A DNA stretch of 14,604 nucleotides, taken from Gammaproteobacteria bacterium. Its GTDB lineage: Bacteria > Pseudomonadota > Gammaproteobacteria > Enterobacterales > Alteromonadaceae. The DNA lies in NCBI GenBank assembly GCA_023380515.1, contig JAMCRH010000202.1, forward strand, positions 1 through 14,604, given 5' to 3'. A program made the position numbers and the translations under genes. Positions 1 through 6,799 of the stretch are shown here, piece by piece; the first letter of the stretch is position 1, and every line of letters begins with the position of its first letter. The notes below the pieces were generated by a model. That model was not told the DNA's origin, did no database searches, and worked only from the letters and a program-made list of their open reading frames with translations.

Positions 1-453
1 ACGCACTTGGACTTCAGATAAAAAACAGTACGCCATTGAGAATGGATCAACGTATATACCGCTCCTACGATCAGTCGATACCTGCACATACGATACAACT
101 TTATTATCTTCTGATATGTACGACAAATGATCGGGCAAGTGCACGAAAACCACTTCAAATGAATTAGCGTGCACAATTAAATTTAGTGCATTCCAAAGAT
201 CCAGCTCAATTTTACTCTCATCTATATTTCCAGAAGACGACCAACACTTATTTTTCAATCCAAACTTTGTGCTTTTATCGAACGATTCAAGCACTCTTCT
301 TGCATTTAACGAAAACGTGCTGATAGATTTCTGCACCTTGAGCTCCACTGGGTGCAAGACCTCATTGTTATTTATATATTGGGCGCCAACTAGTGACCAT
401 ATTTCAACGGCAGAATCCTTAGCTATATCAAATGAATTTTGCAGAATGCTCAT
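1..453 (-). CDS. Hypothetical cassette-encoded protein, N-terminal 151 residues (truncated by window edge)
   Basis: An uninterrupted minus-strand frame starts at an ATG (451-453) and stays open for 151 codons to the first base of the window, so the stop lies outside. The start has a good ribosome site (AAGGG, about 7 nt upstream) and lies only 13 bases past the GTTATGC end of the attC, the usual position of a cassette gene start. The protein begins MSILQNSFDIAKDSAVEIW and is a soluble-looking mix of helices and strands with no signal peptide or TM segment. A middle part contains W/S-rich KNKCWSSSGN, and a hydrophobic strand FEVVFVHLP follows near residue 100. Codon use favours A/T-ending codons (ATA, TTA, AAT), unlike the genes to the right, which fits acquisition by transfer. 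I do not recognise a family and assign no function. Confidence 0.72.
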   Translation of the reverse strand, partial: MSILQNSFDIAKDSAVEIWSLVGAQYINNNEVLHPVELKVQKSISTFSLNARRVLESFDKSTKFGLKNKCWSSSGNIDESKIELDLWNALNLIVHANSFEVVFVHLPDHLSYISEDNKVVSYVQVSTDRRSGIYVDPFSMAYCFLSEVQVR

Positions 454-466
454 ATTTTACCCTTAT

Positions 467-544
467 GCATAACGCCCGAGCACAGCGGCACGAACGTAGT
501 GAGTGTCCAGCGCCGCAGGCGCGTGCTGATGCGACTGGTTATGT
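467..544 (-). repeat. attC-like integron recombination site
   Basis: The 78 bp element is bounded by complementary core boxes, GCATAAC at 467-473 and GTTATGT at 538-544 on the plus strand. On the minus strand it runs from ACATAAC to GGGCGTTATGC, the form of an R''...R' attC pair. Inside, AGCACAGCG (479-487) can pair with CGCGTGCT apart from one unpaired A, like the extrahelical bases that attC sites use for strand choice. A perfect GCGCC/GGCGC hairpin sits in the middle. The core boxes depart from strict GTTRRRY at one position, as many chromosomal attC sites do. It directly follows the 567-800 gene and directly precedes the 1-453 gene. Confidence 0.68.
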
Positions 545-566
545 GAACGACTCAAATGAGCCAGCC

Positions 567-800
567 TCATCCTATTAAACTGTCGATGCCATCAGCTTCA
601 ATAGTTCGCTTAACTTCGTCTAGCGCGGCTGCATCGGTATTAAATTCGTCGTCCCAAACCAACGAGCTATTTGACTCGTCGATAACTTCCAACATCCAGC
701 CACCTTTATCTCCACGATAAATATCAACCTGGATAGTTTTCCCATCCACGGTAATTGGCTGCGATAAAGGGCTCATTTCAAGTTCAAACTCTTCTGTCAT
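567..800 (-). CDS. Small acidic hypothetical protein in an integron cassette (77 aa)
   Basis: This 77-residue acidic protein starts at ATG 798-800 and is the only gene of a complete cassette of about 360 bp, bounded by GTTATGTG on its upstream side and the attC at 467-544 downstream. After a short polar N-terminus come ITVDGKTIQVDIYRGD and GGWMLEVIDESNSSLVWDDE, a pattern of short beta strands with tryptophans, then a helix ending AALDEVKRTIEADGI. There is no signal peptide, TM segment or cysteine. The alternating strands plus C-terminal helix suggest a small single-domain soluble fold. Similar small acidic proteins are, from memory, common in marine gammaproteobacterial genomes and cassettes, but no function is known to me. 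Expression may depend on a promoter to the right. Confidence 0.72.
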   Translation of the reverse strand: MTEEFELEMSPLSQPITVDGKTIQVDIYRGDKGGWMLEVIDESNSSLVWDDEFNTDAAALDEVKRTIEADGIDSLIG

Positions 801-824
801 TATTTAGCCTGTATTCGATAAATA

Positions 825-843
825 GTTCACATAACCTTTGTAT
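825..843 (-). other. Core-site-like sequence at the upstream border of the first cassette
   Basis: On the minus strand the sequence reads TATACAAAGGTTATGTGAAC. GTTATGTGAAC (825-835) is an exact inverted copy of 538-548 on the plus strand, so the 567-800 gene is framed by the same 11 bp in opposite orientation. The preceding ACAAAG resembles the ACAAAGTT end of attI sites, but there is an extra G and no integrase gene nearby. It could be an attI relic, a degenerate attC border, or a secondary GTT insertion point. Confidence 0.4.
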
Positions 844-853
844 AATGTGCCAG

Positions 854-1062
854 CACACTTTGCAGCTGCAGATTTTCAGGCGGTATCAAAGTCAGGCAAT
901 TGATATAGCGAGGATTTCGTTATGAGGAGGCTCTTTCCCTAGGAAAACAAACTGAGCATGCTCGTTTTACTGTATCGCTACGCCTGATATCCTTGGCTCA
1001 CGTTATGATTATGTTAACGACATTACTAAAATTAATATCGAGCTGCAACTGCAAAGCGTGTG
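854..1062. repeat. About 210 bp imperfect inverted repeat filling the gene-free 801-1106 gap
   Basis: The outer arms match as inverted copies: CACACTTTGCAGCTGCAG at 854-871 against CTGCAACTGCAAAGCGTGTG at 1043-1062, with one mismatch and a 2-base gap. The exact centre of the interval (about 958) is the palindrome GAGCATGCTC (954-963), flanked by AAAC/GTTT that pairs around a bulged T. The intervening arms pair poorly. An 8 bp direct repeat CGTTATGA (918-925, 1001-1008) lies inside. No ORF, clear target-site duplication or tRNA is seen in 801-1106. It could be a worn MITE-like element, or a relic of integron recombination sites beside the cassette array. Confidence 0.4.
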
Positions 1063-1106
1063 TTTTTCTTCAACTATATGAGCACACAATTCATGAGCCC
1101 AAGTAA

Positions 1107-2258
1107 TCAAGGCACCTCAATAGTCGCGGTTTCTTTCACCACCCCTTCCCCGTCAAAGCTCATAAGCTCAAAGGTTCGCCCAGGCTTGAGATAAAGTGGG
1201 TAACTCTCACCAGCAAACAACAACACTTGGTCATGTGGTACTTGCGTGCTGTCATCCTCTTTCACAAAGGCACGAATTAACCGCGCTTCTTCATTACTTC
1301 GTAACGATTGAGGTATCGCCACTGGTTCGCCTAGTAGCTTCCGGTAAAATCCTACAGATGTCGCCATTGGCAGATGCAATTGCGCATCTACCAGCGATTC
1401 GAACTGTCCAATAACGCGAGGCTGCGCTTCATTGTCCAGTCTCAATTTTGCGTCTGTAGGGTTTGTAGCTTCCTCGCTCTCATACACGCAACTAACTAAA
1501 TCAATTGAAAAAGGCTCATTGCCAGTGAGCGCCATAAAGCGGGCAGCCATCCACAATTGTTCAGCTTCGCCTACTGGCTGCTTGGCGATATGACTCCACC
1601 CAGCAAATATGAGAAAGCGAGCATTGGTGTCTGCGGTGTCTATAACCGCTGCAATATTCTTAGCTTGAGCTTCTTCACGAAAATCAAAGTTCGACTCCCC
1701 TTCTGGTACTTGCTCATCAAGCTCGTAACCAAATACCTCGAAGCCGAGCTCATGGGCCCGCATTAGCAATGCTGCAAACACCGGCTCCCAGGTATAAAAG
1801 CCTTCTTCAGGTTGCGTTTGCCTTGGTGAAAGCGCTTCAAAACCGATATGGGTGAAGCCTTGCGCTTTGAAGCTTTCGAGCATGCTCAAAACCCAGGCTC
1901 TGGAAGCGAGGTGAAAATGGTTTTCGTTTATCATTACAACCTGATGATCGCCTAGCATCTCTTCCGTCCATTGGCTCGCGTCGAAGAACGAGCGATCGTT
2001 TTGAGCAAAGCACGCACCAGGAAGTGGCAGCGAGGGATGAAGGTCGTAGACTAAATCCTGACGGCCGACAAGTGTGTAATAGGTGGCCAGCATTTGTATG
2101 CGAAGCCCCTCTGGTTCCATTTTCTGCACCGACTCATATGCATTGGCAAAAGCGCCCTCTTCAAGCAGTGGCTTTAGCCCCTGCGCATGAGTGGAAAGTG
2201 ATACGCCACCCAGCAGTACCAGCCATACCCGAAACAGCAACATTGGAGAATACCTCAT
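1107..2258 (-). CDS. Secreted EreA/ChaN (TIKI) superfamily protein
   Basis: The 383-residue protein has a signal peptide (hydrophobic residues 6-20, probable cleavage after THA at about residue 25), so it should act in the periplasm or outside. The body shows the scattered motif set of the erythromycin-esterase/ChaN/TIKI fold: a strand followed by NENHFH (ENH at 112-114), then GFTHIGFEAL with a conserved Glu at 141, and a late strand IFAGWSHI with His 223. In this superfamily these E/H residues form the active or metal/heme site. Members include erythromycin esterases and heme-binding ChaN lipoproteins, so the substrate cannot be named. The C-terminal 100 residues look like an extra beta-rich domain. 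Its start overlaps the stop of the 72-aa gene upstream by ATGA, suggesting translational coupling. Confidence 0.66.
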   Translation of the reverse strand: MRYSPMLLFRVWLVLLGGVSLSTHAQGLKPLLEEGAFANAYESVQKMEPEGLRIQMLATYYTLVGRQDLVYDLHPSLPLPGACFAQNDRSFFDASQWTEEMLGDHQVVMINENHFHLASRAWVLSMLESFKAQGFTHIGFEALSPRQTQPEEGFYTWEPVFAALLMRAHELGFEVFGYELDEQVPEGESNFDFREEAQAKNIAAVIDTADTNARFLIFAGWSHIAKQPVGEAEQLWMAARFMALTGNEPFSIDLVSCVYESEEATNPTDAKLRLDNEAQPRVIGQFESLVDAQLHLPMATSVGFYRKLLGEPVAIPQSLRSNEEARLIRAFVKEDDSTQVPHDQVLLFAGESYPLYLKPGRTFELMSFDGEGVVKETATIEVP

Positions 2259-2473
2259 GACTCGGTACTACCGAATTTGGTGCGCAGTTTACGAAATCCA
2301 AAGCGTGCTAAATCGATCAAGATCAGCATCACTAGAACAAAGCCACCAACAAACAAAGCGCGAATCCAATCAATGTGGCTGATGCCATTAAACGCAGCTT
2401 GCGTGACTATAGAACCAAACAATGCGAACCCTACACAGGGCAGGTAAAATGATATAAGTCTTAACAGTTTCAT
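2255..2473 (-). CDS. Small two-helix membrane protein (72 aa)
   Basis: The start was placed at the ATG at 2471-2473 because GGGAGAG lies about 8 nt upstream. An in-frame ATG 13 codons earlier has no ribosome site and would add a polar N-terminal tail. The product starts MKLLRLISFYLP and has two probable TM helices (about residues 5-28 and 39-60), with a short loop NGISHIDW between them. The C-terminal tail is strongly basic (RKLRTK), which should place both ends in the cytoplasm. The stop codon overlaps the start of the EreA/ChaN-like gene by ATGA, so the two are probably co-translated. I recognise no family. It could be a membrane partner of the downstream secreted protein, but nothing in the sequence shows that. 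Confidence 0.6.
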   Translation of the reverse strand: MKLLRLISFYLPCVGFALFGSIVTQAAFNGISHIDWIRALFVGGFVLVMLILIDLARFGFRKLRTKFGSTES

Positions 2474-2578
2474 GTTATTGCTCTCCCTTGCACCCCATAT
2501 AGATTTTCCCATGACTTCTTCCCCAATAATACAAACATGATATCAGTGAGATTCCCACTAAAACGGCTCAATCGCTGC

Positions 2579-3259
2579 TTAATTGACTCTAATCCCTTGC
2601 ACAAAAACACAATCTTGAATTTGGCGGTGATTCCCCAACGGAAGTAGGCGTATAATCTCTACCTCGCCCGAGAAATCGTGTTGCGTATCAAACTCGACTT
2701 GGTAGTAAAAGTTGATGTACCTATTGTTACCAAACAAATGTAAGTACGGCATACTCTCAATCGCCCAATTGCCAGTTAACGGTTCATTGTCTGCAAAGGT
2801 AATAGTGAACGTATGGTCTCTCGTTAAAGTGAGTGTTGCCATTGCCTCGCAAAGTTTGGCGTTATACGCCCCTTGTATATTGCGCCCGGGCTTTTCAACA
2901 AAATCAGTATCAAACAGATAAAGGCCGATATTATCGCCTCGATACCAATGGTTGCCTTGCTGAACGATGGCCGTGTTGATGTTGTGATAGCCAAGCTCGT
3001 CCAGTGCGCTTACGAGCCTTTCAACCGACGCGCCAAAAGCAGCGCTTGAACCACTCAAAATCGTCCAGGAATGAATAGAGCTCGGTGGTTGCACTGATAT
3101 AACTTGTACATCAAAACCTTCGCGCTCAAGTAATTCTTGGATCTGCTGAATACTTGATTCATTGAGCTTGTAGTCATTCACAAAGACTTTTTGAGACGCG
3201 CAACCAACAAGCATTAACGGGATAAGACATAGTGCGAAAAGACATAAAGCAGATTTCAC
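2579..3259 (-). CDS. Hypothetical outer-membrane-type lipoprotein (226 aa)
   Basis: The gene begins with a GTG codon (3257-3259) preceded by AGGGA about 6 nt away. A type II signal peptide ends in the lipobox LVGC, so Cys20 should be lipidated. Ala-Ser follows it, with no Asp at +2, which favours sorting to the outer membrane. Residues about 34-100 alternate helix and strand (QQIQELLEREGFDVQVI, VERLVSALDELGYHNINTA), a small alpha/beta domain that recalls SPOR- or LytR-C-type modules in layout only. The C-terminal half, from about residue 110, is beta-rich with an aromatic stretch NNRYINFYYQVEFD and resembles a lipocalin-like sheet. I do not recognise a named family. About 100 bp separate it from the next gene downstream, so it need not be in the same transcript. 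Confidence 0.62.
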   Translation of the reverse strand: MKSALCLFALCLIPLMLVGCASQKVFVNDYKLNESSIQQIQELLEREGFDVQVISVQPPSSIHSWTILSGSSAAFGASVERLVSALDELGYHNINTAIVQQGNHWYRGDNIGLYLFDTDFVEKPGRNIQGAYNAKLCEAMATLTLTRDHTFTITFADNEPLTGNWAIESMPYLHLFGNNRYINFYYQVEFDTQHDFSGEVEIIRLLPLGNHRQIQDCVFVQGIRVN

Positions 3260-3347
3260 TGGCTGTCCCTAAAGTAGTTTCGTTATCCATTCATAGGCAG
3301 TTAATCAAATCAGTGCGCATTTAGCAATCGCCTGCCCAGTCTAAACA

Positions 3348-3563
3348 TCACTTCCACCCCTGGAGCCACTTCGTGGCGTCTTTGAGTTCAACCCAGTCTA
3401 TCTCGTAGCTGTTGTTCGATAACACGGACTCGATGCTGCACAGTGTCACGGTGCCGTCTTCGTCATACTCTACGTCTGCAACTAGAAAGTGCTTTTCGCG
3501 GTTAATGGGCTTAACGGCTGTCCATTTGCTGTTGAGCAGTTTTGACGGATTAATTTGGTTCAT
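3348..3563 (-). CDS. TIGR02450/DUF2389-type small tryptophan-containing protein
   Basis: This 71-residue cytoplasmic protein begins MNQINPSKLLNSKWTAVKP and contains NREKHFLV. SKWTA and REKHF are the signature stretches of the TIGR02450 (DUF2389) family of short conserved proteins of Proteobacteria and Cyanobacteria. The rest fits too: a strand (VADVEYDEDG), an EIDWVELKD segment and a closing KWLQGWK. Length is normal for the family, whose function is not known. A GGAAC sequence lies about 6 nt before the ATG (3561-3563). It sits alone, just past the terminator of the exporter operon, so it probably has its own promoter within 3564-3616, although I could not identify one with confidence. Confidence 0.82.
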   Translation of the reverse strand: MNQINPSKLLNSKWTAVKPINREKHFLVADVEYDEDGTVTLCSIESVLSNNSYEIDWVELKDATKWLQGWK

Positions 3564-3616
3564 TAGTGTTCCTTAAAAATTAACAATAGGCCTGACAAAA
3601 CGGGCTATCGCAACGC

Positions 3617-3642
3617 AAAAACTAGCCGCATCCCTGCGGCTA
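3617..3642 (-). terminator. Intrinsic terminator of the exporter operon
   Basis: On the minus strand, 14 bases after the permease stop codon, an 8 bp perfect stem TAGCCGCA/TGCGGCTA with a 4-base GGGA loop is followed immediately by GTTTTTG. This is a classic Rho-independent terminator closing the adaptor-ATPase-permease transcription unit. Confidence 0.82.
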
Positions 3643-3655
3643 ACTCATGACGCTA

Positions 3656-6064
3656 TCAATACTGTCGTAACACCAGCCCTGGCTTGCGGCTGGCTACCCG
3701 CATGCTAATGCCTGCTACGGTCAACCAACATATGCCGAACGTAAGCGCAGTTGCCCCGATATACAGCGCGAGACTTTGACTCGCACGCACATTAAAACCT
3801 GACAGCCACCACTCAACCAGAAAGTAGGTGCCCGGTACTGCAACAATTACGCTAATAACCATAAGCACCATATATTCGCGGGCTAATGTATTGACTATTT
3901 GTAGACGGTTCGCACCGAGCACTTTGCGCATGGCGACTTCTTTACTGCGTTGCTCAGCGCTAAAAGCCGCCAGACCAAATAACCCGATACACGTCAGTAA
4001 TATCGCCAAACCTGCGAACAGCATAATAATGGTGCGTTGGCGCTGCTGGTTATGGTACATCGCGGTAAAGTCGGCACCCAGCCAAGAAGTACGAATATCC
4101 ATGCGGTTTAGACGTTGTTGTAACATTCCTTCAATGTCCTGGCGCATACTCAGTGCTACAGCTGGCTCTAAACTGATAATGATGTTGGCGTAGGTCATGG
4201 GCGAGCGCCCTGCTATTATCACGGCAGGCTCCATACGGCGCAGCGCTGGGCCGACTTGAAAGTCATCCACCACACCTACAATGTGTAATTCGGTGGGCAT
4301 GGCGTCATCAATCATCCAGCGCTGACCAATGACATCTTCAGGGCTAAAGCCTGCGCTCCGAGCCAGCGACGCGGTGACAATAGCGGATGCGGTGGCTGTC
4401 CCCTCGCCCATGGTGAACCAATCTGCTTGACGACTAGGGTCAAAGTCGCGCCCAGCGCGCAAGGTTAAGCCTGTCGCTTCGACAAACCGATAGCTGGCAC
4501 CAAAACTAGCCACGGGCGGCAAACGGTTCTCTGCGGTTTGGCCGGGTATGCGTAAGGTCGCAATTTGCGAATAGGTATTCGTCAAGTCAATGTCCATCGA
4601 GCTTGCAGCACGCACACCGGGCATGGCGTTCAAATCGTTCAATACACTTTGGTTTTCGGACCACAATAGTTGTTCATTATCGACGCCATGCACCATGAGC
4701 CGCGCTTCGGTTTGATAGCCGGTATCTTGGTTCAACAAAATATTCAGTTGTTGTTGCAGCATGGCACTACCAATCAGTAACGCGACGGTAATTGCGCCTT
4801 GCGCAACCAATAACCCTTTGCGTATCCAAACTGCGGTATTGCCGCGCTGCAAGTCACCACTTAAGACTCGTTTGGCATTAAAGGCCGAGATGAAAATGGC
4901 TGGGTAGATGCCAGCAAGCACGCCTATGATTAAGCTGCACACTAGCAACAGTGCTCCGAAGCTGCCCAAGTAGTCCAAGCTAATTGGGCGGTTTACCAAA
5001 TTGCTAAACGCGCTCACGCCCATTTCAACCATCACGGCGGCTAAAAACCCTGCCAGCAATGCGACCATTAGCGATTCAAGCATAAATTGGGTAAATAGCT
5101 GCCAACGCGTTGCGCCTAAGGTTTTGCGTACCCCTACTTCTTTGGCGCGGCTACCCGAACGCGCAATGCTCATATTAATAAAGTTGATGCTGGCGACCAA
5201 TAACAACAACCCAGCCAACACCGAAGCGGTTAACAATGTGGCGCGTGAACCATTGGTTTTATGCTCATAGGACAGTTGCGAGCGCAGGTGAATATCGGTC
5301 AGTGCCCGCAACTGGACATTCGACATATTCTGGCCGCCATACGCCTTGTCATTTACCACCTGAGAAATTGCCTGCGTTAATTGCTTGCGGTTCACGTCAT
5401 CAGGAATATGCACATATACATAGGCATTGTTCATCATGATCGGTTGGTTGAGATCGGATTCTGAGGCCAGGCGCAATGAATCAGCATGGAAGTGACTTTG
5501 CTCAGGGAATTCGATAACCGCAGCCACGGTAAAGACTTGGCTGTCACTGGTTAGGGTTTCTCCCACACTGTCAATGCGGCCGAATAGGCGTTGCGACTGC
5601 TCCAACGTAAGCGCAATAAAGCTCGGGTCATTTAGTACCCGTGCAAAGTCACCAGCAACGATGTCAAAACTAAAGTAATCAGTGAAATTGGCTTCAATAG
5701 TCATGCTGTCGAGCTGCAGCGGCAATTGTGCATTGAGTGGCCGCACATACAGCGACGATTCGAACATACGCGTGCCATCAATGCGCGAATCGATGGCCTG
5801 AAATTCCTCAACAATCGCAGGGCTGCTAATCGGAAAGCGTTGCTCGAGTGGCACAAACAGCTGTTCAACCCGATAAGTTTGCTCGGCATTGGGGTGCATC
5901 ACATCGTAACCACGCTCAAATTGCACAAAAAGCAGAATTAACACAGCGGCGGCAAGGCCTACAGACAAGCCGATTAAGTTGAGTGCCAAATGGATTTTTT
6001 GACGCAAAAGCGCTCGTAGCCCAGTTTTTATATAGCTTGCGGACATTGAAACATGGTTACGCAT
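3656..6064 (-). CDS. MacB/FtsX-type ABC transporter permease (about 800 aa, double FtsX)
   Basis: This is the inner-membrane permease of a type VII (MacB-like) exporter. I use the ATG at 6062-6064, giving 802 aa, because AGGAGGT lies 5 nt before it inside the ATPase gene; the longer frame has no such site. TM1 spans about residues 27-49, then a MacB_PCD-like periplasmic domain (to about 275), TM2 (277-298) and the first FtsX domain with RAKEVGVRKTLGATR near 306-320. Three further helices reach about 435. A second periplasmic domain follows, then a second FtsX domain with RSKEVAMRKVLGANR and three more helices. Duplicated FtsX halves in one chain let it act as a monomer or pseudo-dimer, unlike MacB, which carries one FtsX unit fused to its ATPase. 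It overlaps the ATPase gene by 8 nt. Substrate unknown: candidates are peptides, lipids or lipoproteins. Confidence 0.9.
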   Translation of the reverse strand: MRNHVSMSASYIKTGLRALLRQKIHLALNLIGLSVGLAAAVLILLFVQFERGYDVMHPNAEQTYRVEQLFVPLEQRFPISSPAIVEEFQAIDSRIDGTRMFESSLYVRPLNAQLPLQLDSMTIEANFTDYFSFDIVAGDFARVLNDPSFIALTLEQSQRLFGRIDSVGETLTSDSQVFTVAAVIEFPEQSHFHADSLRLASESDLNQPIMMNNAYVYVHIPDDVNRKQLTQAISQVVNDKAYGGQNMSNVQLRALTDIHLRSQLSYEHKTNGSRATLLTASVLAGLLLLVASINFINMSIARSGSRAKEVGVRKTLGATRWQLFTQFMLESLMVALLAGFLAAVMVEMGVSAFSNLVNRPISLDYLGSFGALLLVCSLIIGVLAGIYPAIFISAFNAKRVLSGDLQRGNTAVWIRKGLLVAQGAITVALLIGSAMLQQQLNILLNQDTGYQTEARLMVHGVDNEQLLWSENQSVLNDLNAMPGVRAASSMDIDLTNTYSQIATLRIPGQTAENRLPPVASFGASYRFVEATGLTLRAGRDFDPSRQADWFTMGEGTATASAIVTASLARSAGFSPEDVIGQRWMIDDAMPTELHIVGVVDDFQVGPALRRMEPAVIIAGRSPMTYANIIISLEPAVALSMRQDIEGMLQQRLNRMDIRTSWLGADFTAMYHNQQRQRTIIMLFAGLAILLTCIGLFGLAAFSAEQRSKEVAMRKVLGANRLQIVNTLAREYMVLMVISVIVAVPGTYFLVEWWLSGFNVRASQSLALYIGATALTFGICWLTVAGISMRVASRKPGLVLRQY

Positions 6065-6788
6065 GCTCCACCTCCTGCTCAACTGCAGTTACCTGCTCGC
6101 TGACAATACGACCATCCAGCATACGTACAATTCGACTGGCATAACGCGCTTCGTGCTCCGAGTGCGTTACCATGACAATGGTTGTGCCTTGTTGATTCAA
6201 CTGACGTAGTAGCTGCATCACATCGTCACTGTTTTTTGAGTCGAGGTTACCGGTCGGTTCATCCGCAAGGATCACTGCGGGAGTAATCACCAGCGCACGG
6301 GCCACTGCCACGCGTTGCTGTTGACCACCTGACAGCTGAATAGGTCGATGCTCAGCGCGGTGATCGATACTCATATCCTGAAGTATCGCTTCGGCACGTG
6401 CGCGGCGCTCTTGTTTGCTGACACCTAAGTACTGCAACGGCAGCTCAACGTTCTCGCGCACGCTCAATTCGTCGATTAAGTTAAAGCTTTGGAATACGAA
6501 GCTAAGTTGTGACTTGCGCAGCTCTGCCAATTGGCGTTCGCTGTATTTGGCAATGTCTTTGGTTTTGAATTCATAAGCACCCGAAGTTGGCGAATCCAGC
6601 ATGCCAAGAATACTCAATAAGGTTGATTTACCACACCCTGAAGGGCCCATGATGGCGACAAAATCGCCAGGCTGAATGGTTAAATTCACTGCGTTTAAGG
6701 CCGTGATTTCAAGCTGCTCGGTGCGAAACACGCGCGATAAATTGTCTAGGCGAATAAGCGGCTGATTGGTAGTCGTGTTGTGACTCAT
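6057..6788 (-). CDS. MacB/LolD-type ABC transporter ATP-binding protein
   Basis: This 243-aa cytoplasmic ATPase has every ABC motif in order: Walker A GPSGCGKST (48-56), Q-loop Gln100 in VFQSFNLI, signature LSGGQQQR (152-159), Walker B VILADEPTGNLD (from 172) and H-loop His209 in MVTHSEHE. The FQSFNLI and DEPTGNLD wording is typical of the MacB/LolD/FtsE group that pairs with FtsX-fold permeases and powers mechanotransmission rather than classical transport. The start ATG (6786-6788) has AAGGA about 9 nt upstream and lies 11 nt after the adaptor gene. The strong ribosome site for the permease is embedded in its last codons. It should pair with the adjacent permease. Confidence 0.95.
   Translation of the reverse strand: MSHNTTTNQPLIRLDNLSRVFRTEQLEITALNAVNLTIQPGDFVAIMGPSGCGKSTLLSILGMLDSPTSGAYEFKTKDIAKYSERQLAELRKSQLSFVFQSFNLIDELSVRENVELPLQYLGVSKQERRARAEAILQDMSIDHRAEHRPIQLSGGQQQRVAVARALVITPAVILADEPTGNLDSKNSDDVMQLLRQLNQQGTTIVMVTHSEHEARYASRIVRMLDGRIVSEQVTAVEQEVEHA
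6070..6076 (-). promoter_or_regulatory. Ribosome binding site that fixes the permease start
   Basis: AGGAGGT on the minus strand, with a 5 nt spacer (GGAGC) to the ATG at 6062-6064, lies within the 3' end of the ATPase gene. It selects this start over an ATG 6 codons upstream (6080-6082) and one 6 codons downstream (6044-6046), and implies coupled ATPase/permease translation. Confidence 0.75.
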
Positions 6789-6799
6789 GGTGGTTATCC

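Larger units (their letters stand above)
1..835 (-). mobile_element. Part of an integron-type gene-cassette array (no integrase visible)
   Basis: Read on the minus strand, the stretch has the repeating order core site, short gene, attC. A GTTATGT core lies at 829-835, followed by a 77-codon gene, then an attC-like site at 544-467 ending in GTTATGC, then at once the ribosome site and start codon of a second gene that leaves the window. Both genes face the same way and the attC lies downstream of the first gene, as in integron cassettes. The second gene is visibly more AT-rich than the core genes further right. No intI-like gene is seen, so this could be a cassette cluster without integrase or the edge of a larger integron lying to the left. 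Cassette structure is seen; mobility is inferred. Confidence 0.62.

Noticed and set aside
269..472. Plus-strand 67-codon frame across the left edge
   Set aside because: It lies antisense to the longer open minus-strand cassette gene, has no ribosome site, and runs into the attC.
829..925. A second complete attC between CATAAC (830-835) and GTTATGA (919-925)
   Set aside because: Only the outer six bases pair. The inner sequences show no complementary boxes or hairpin like those of the 467-544 element.
3828..5441. Plus-strand open frames opposite the permease gene
   Set aside because: They are antisense shadows of a gene with clear FtsX domain structure and codon use. None has family motifs or a ribosome site.
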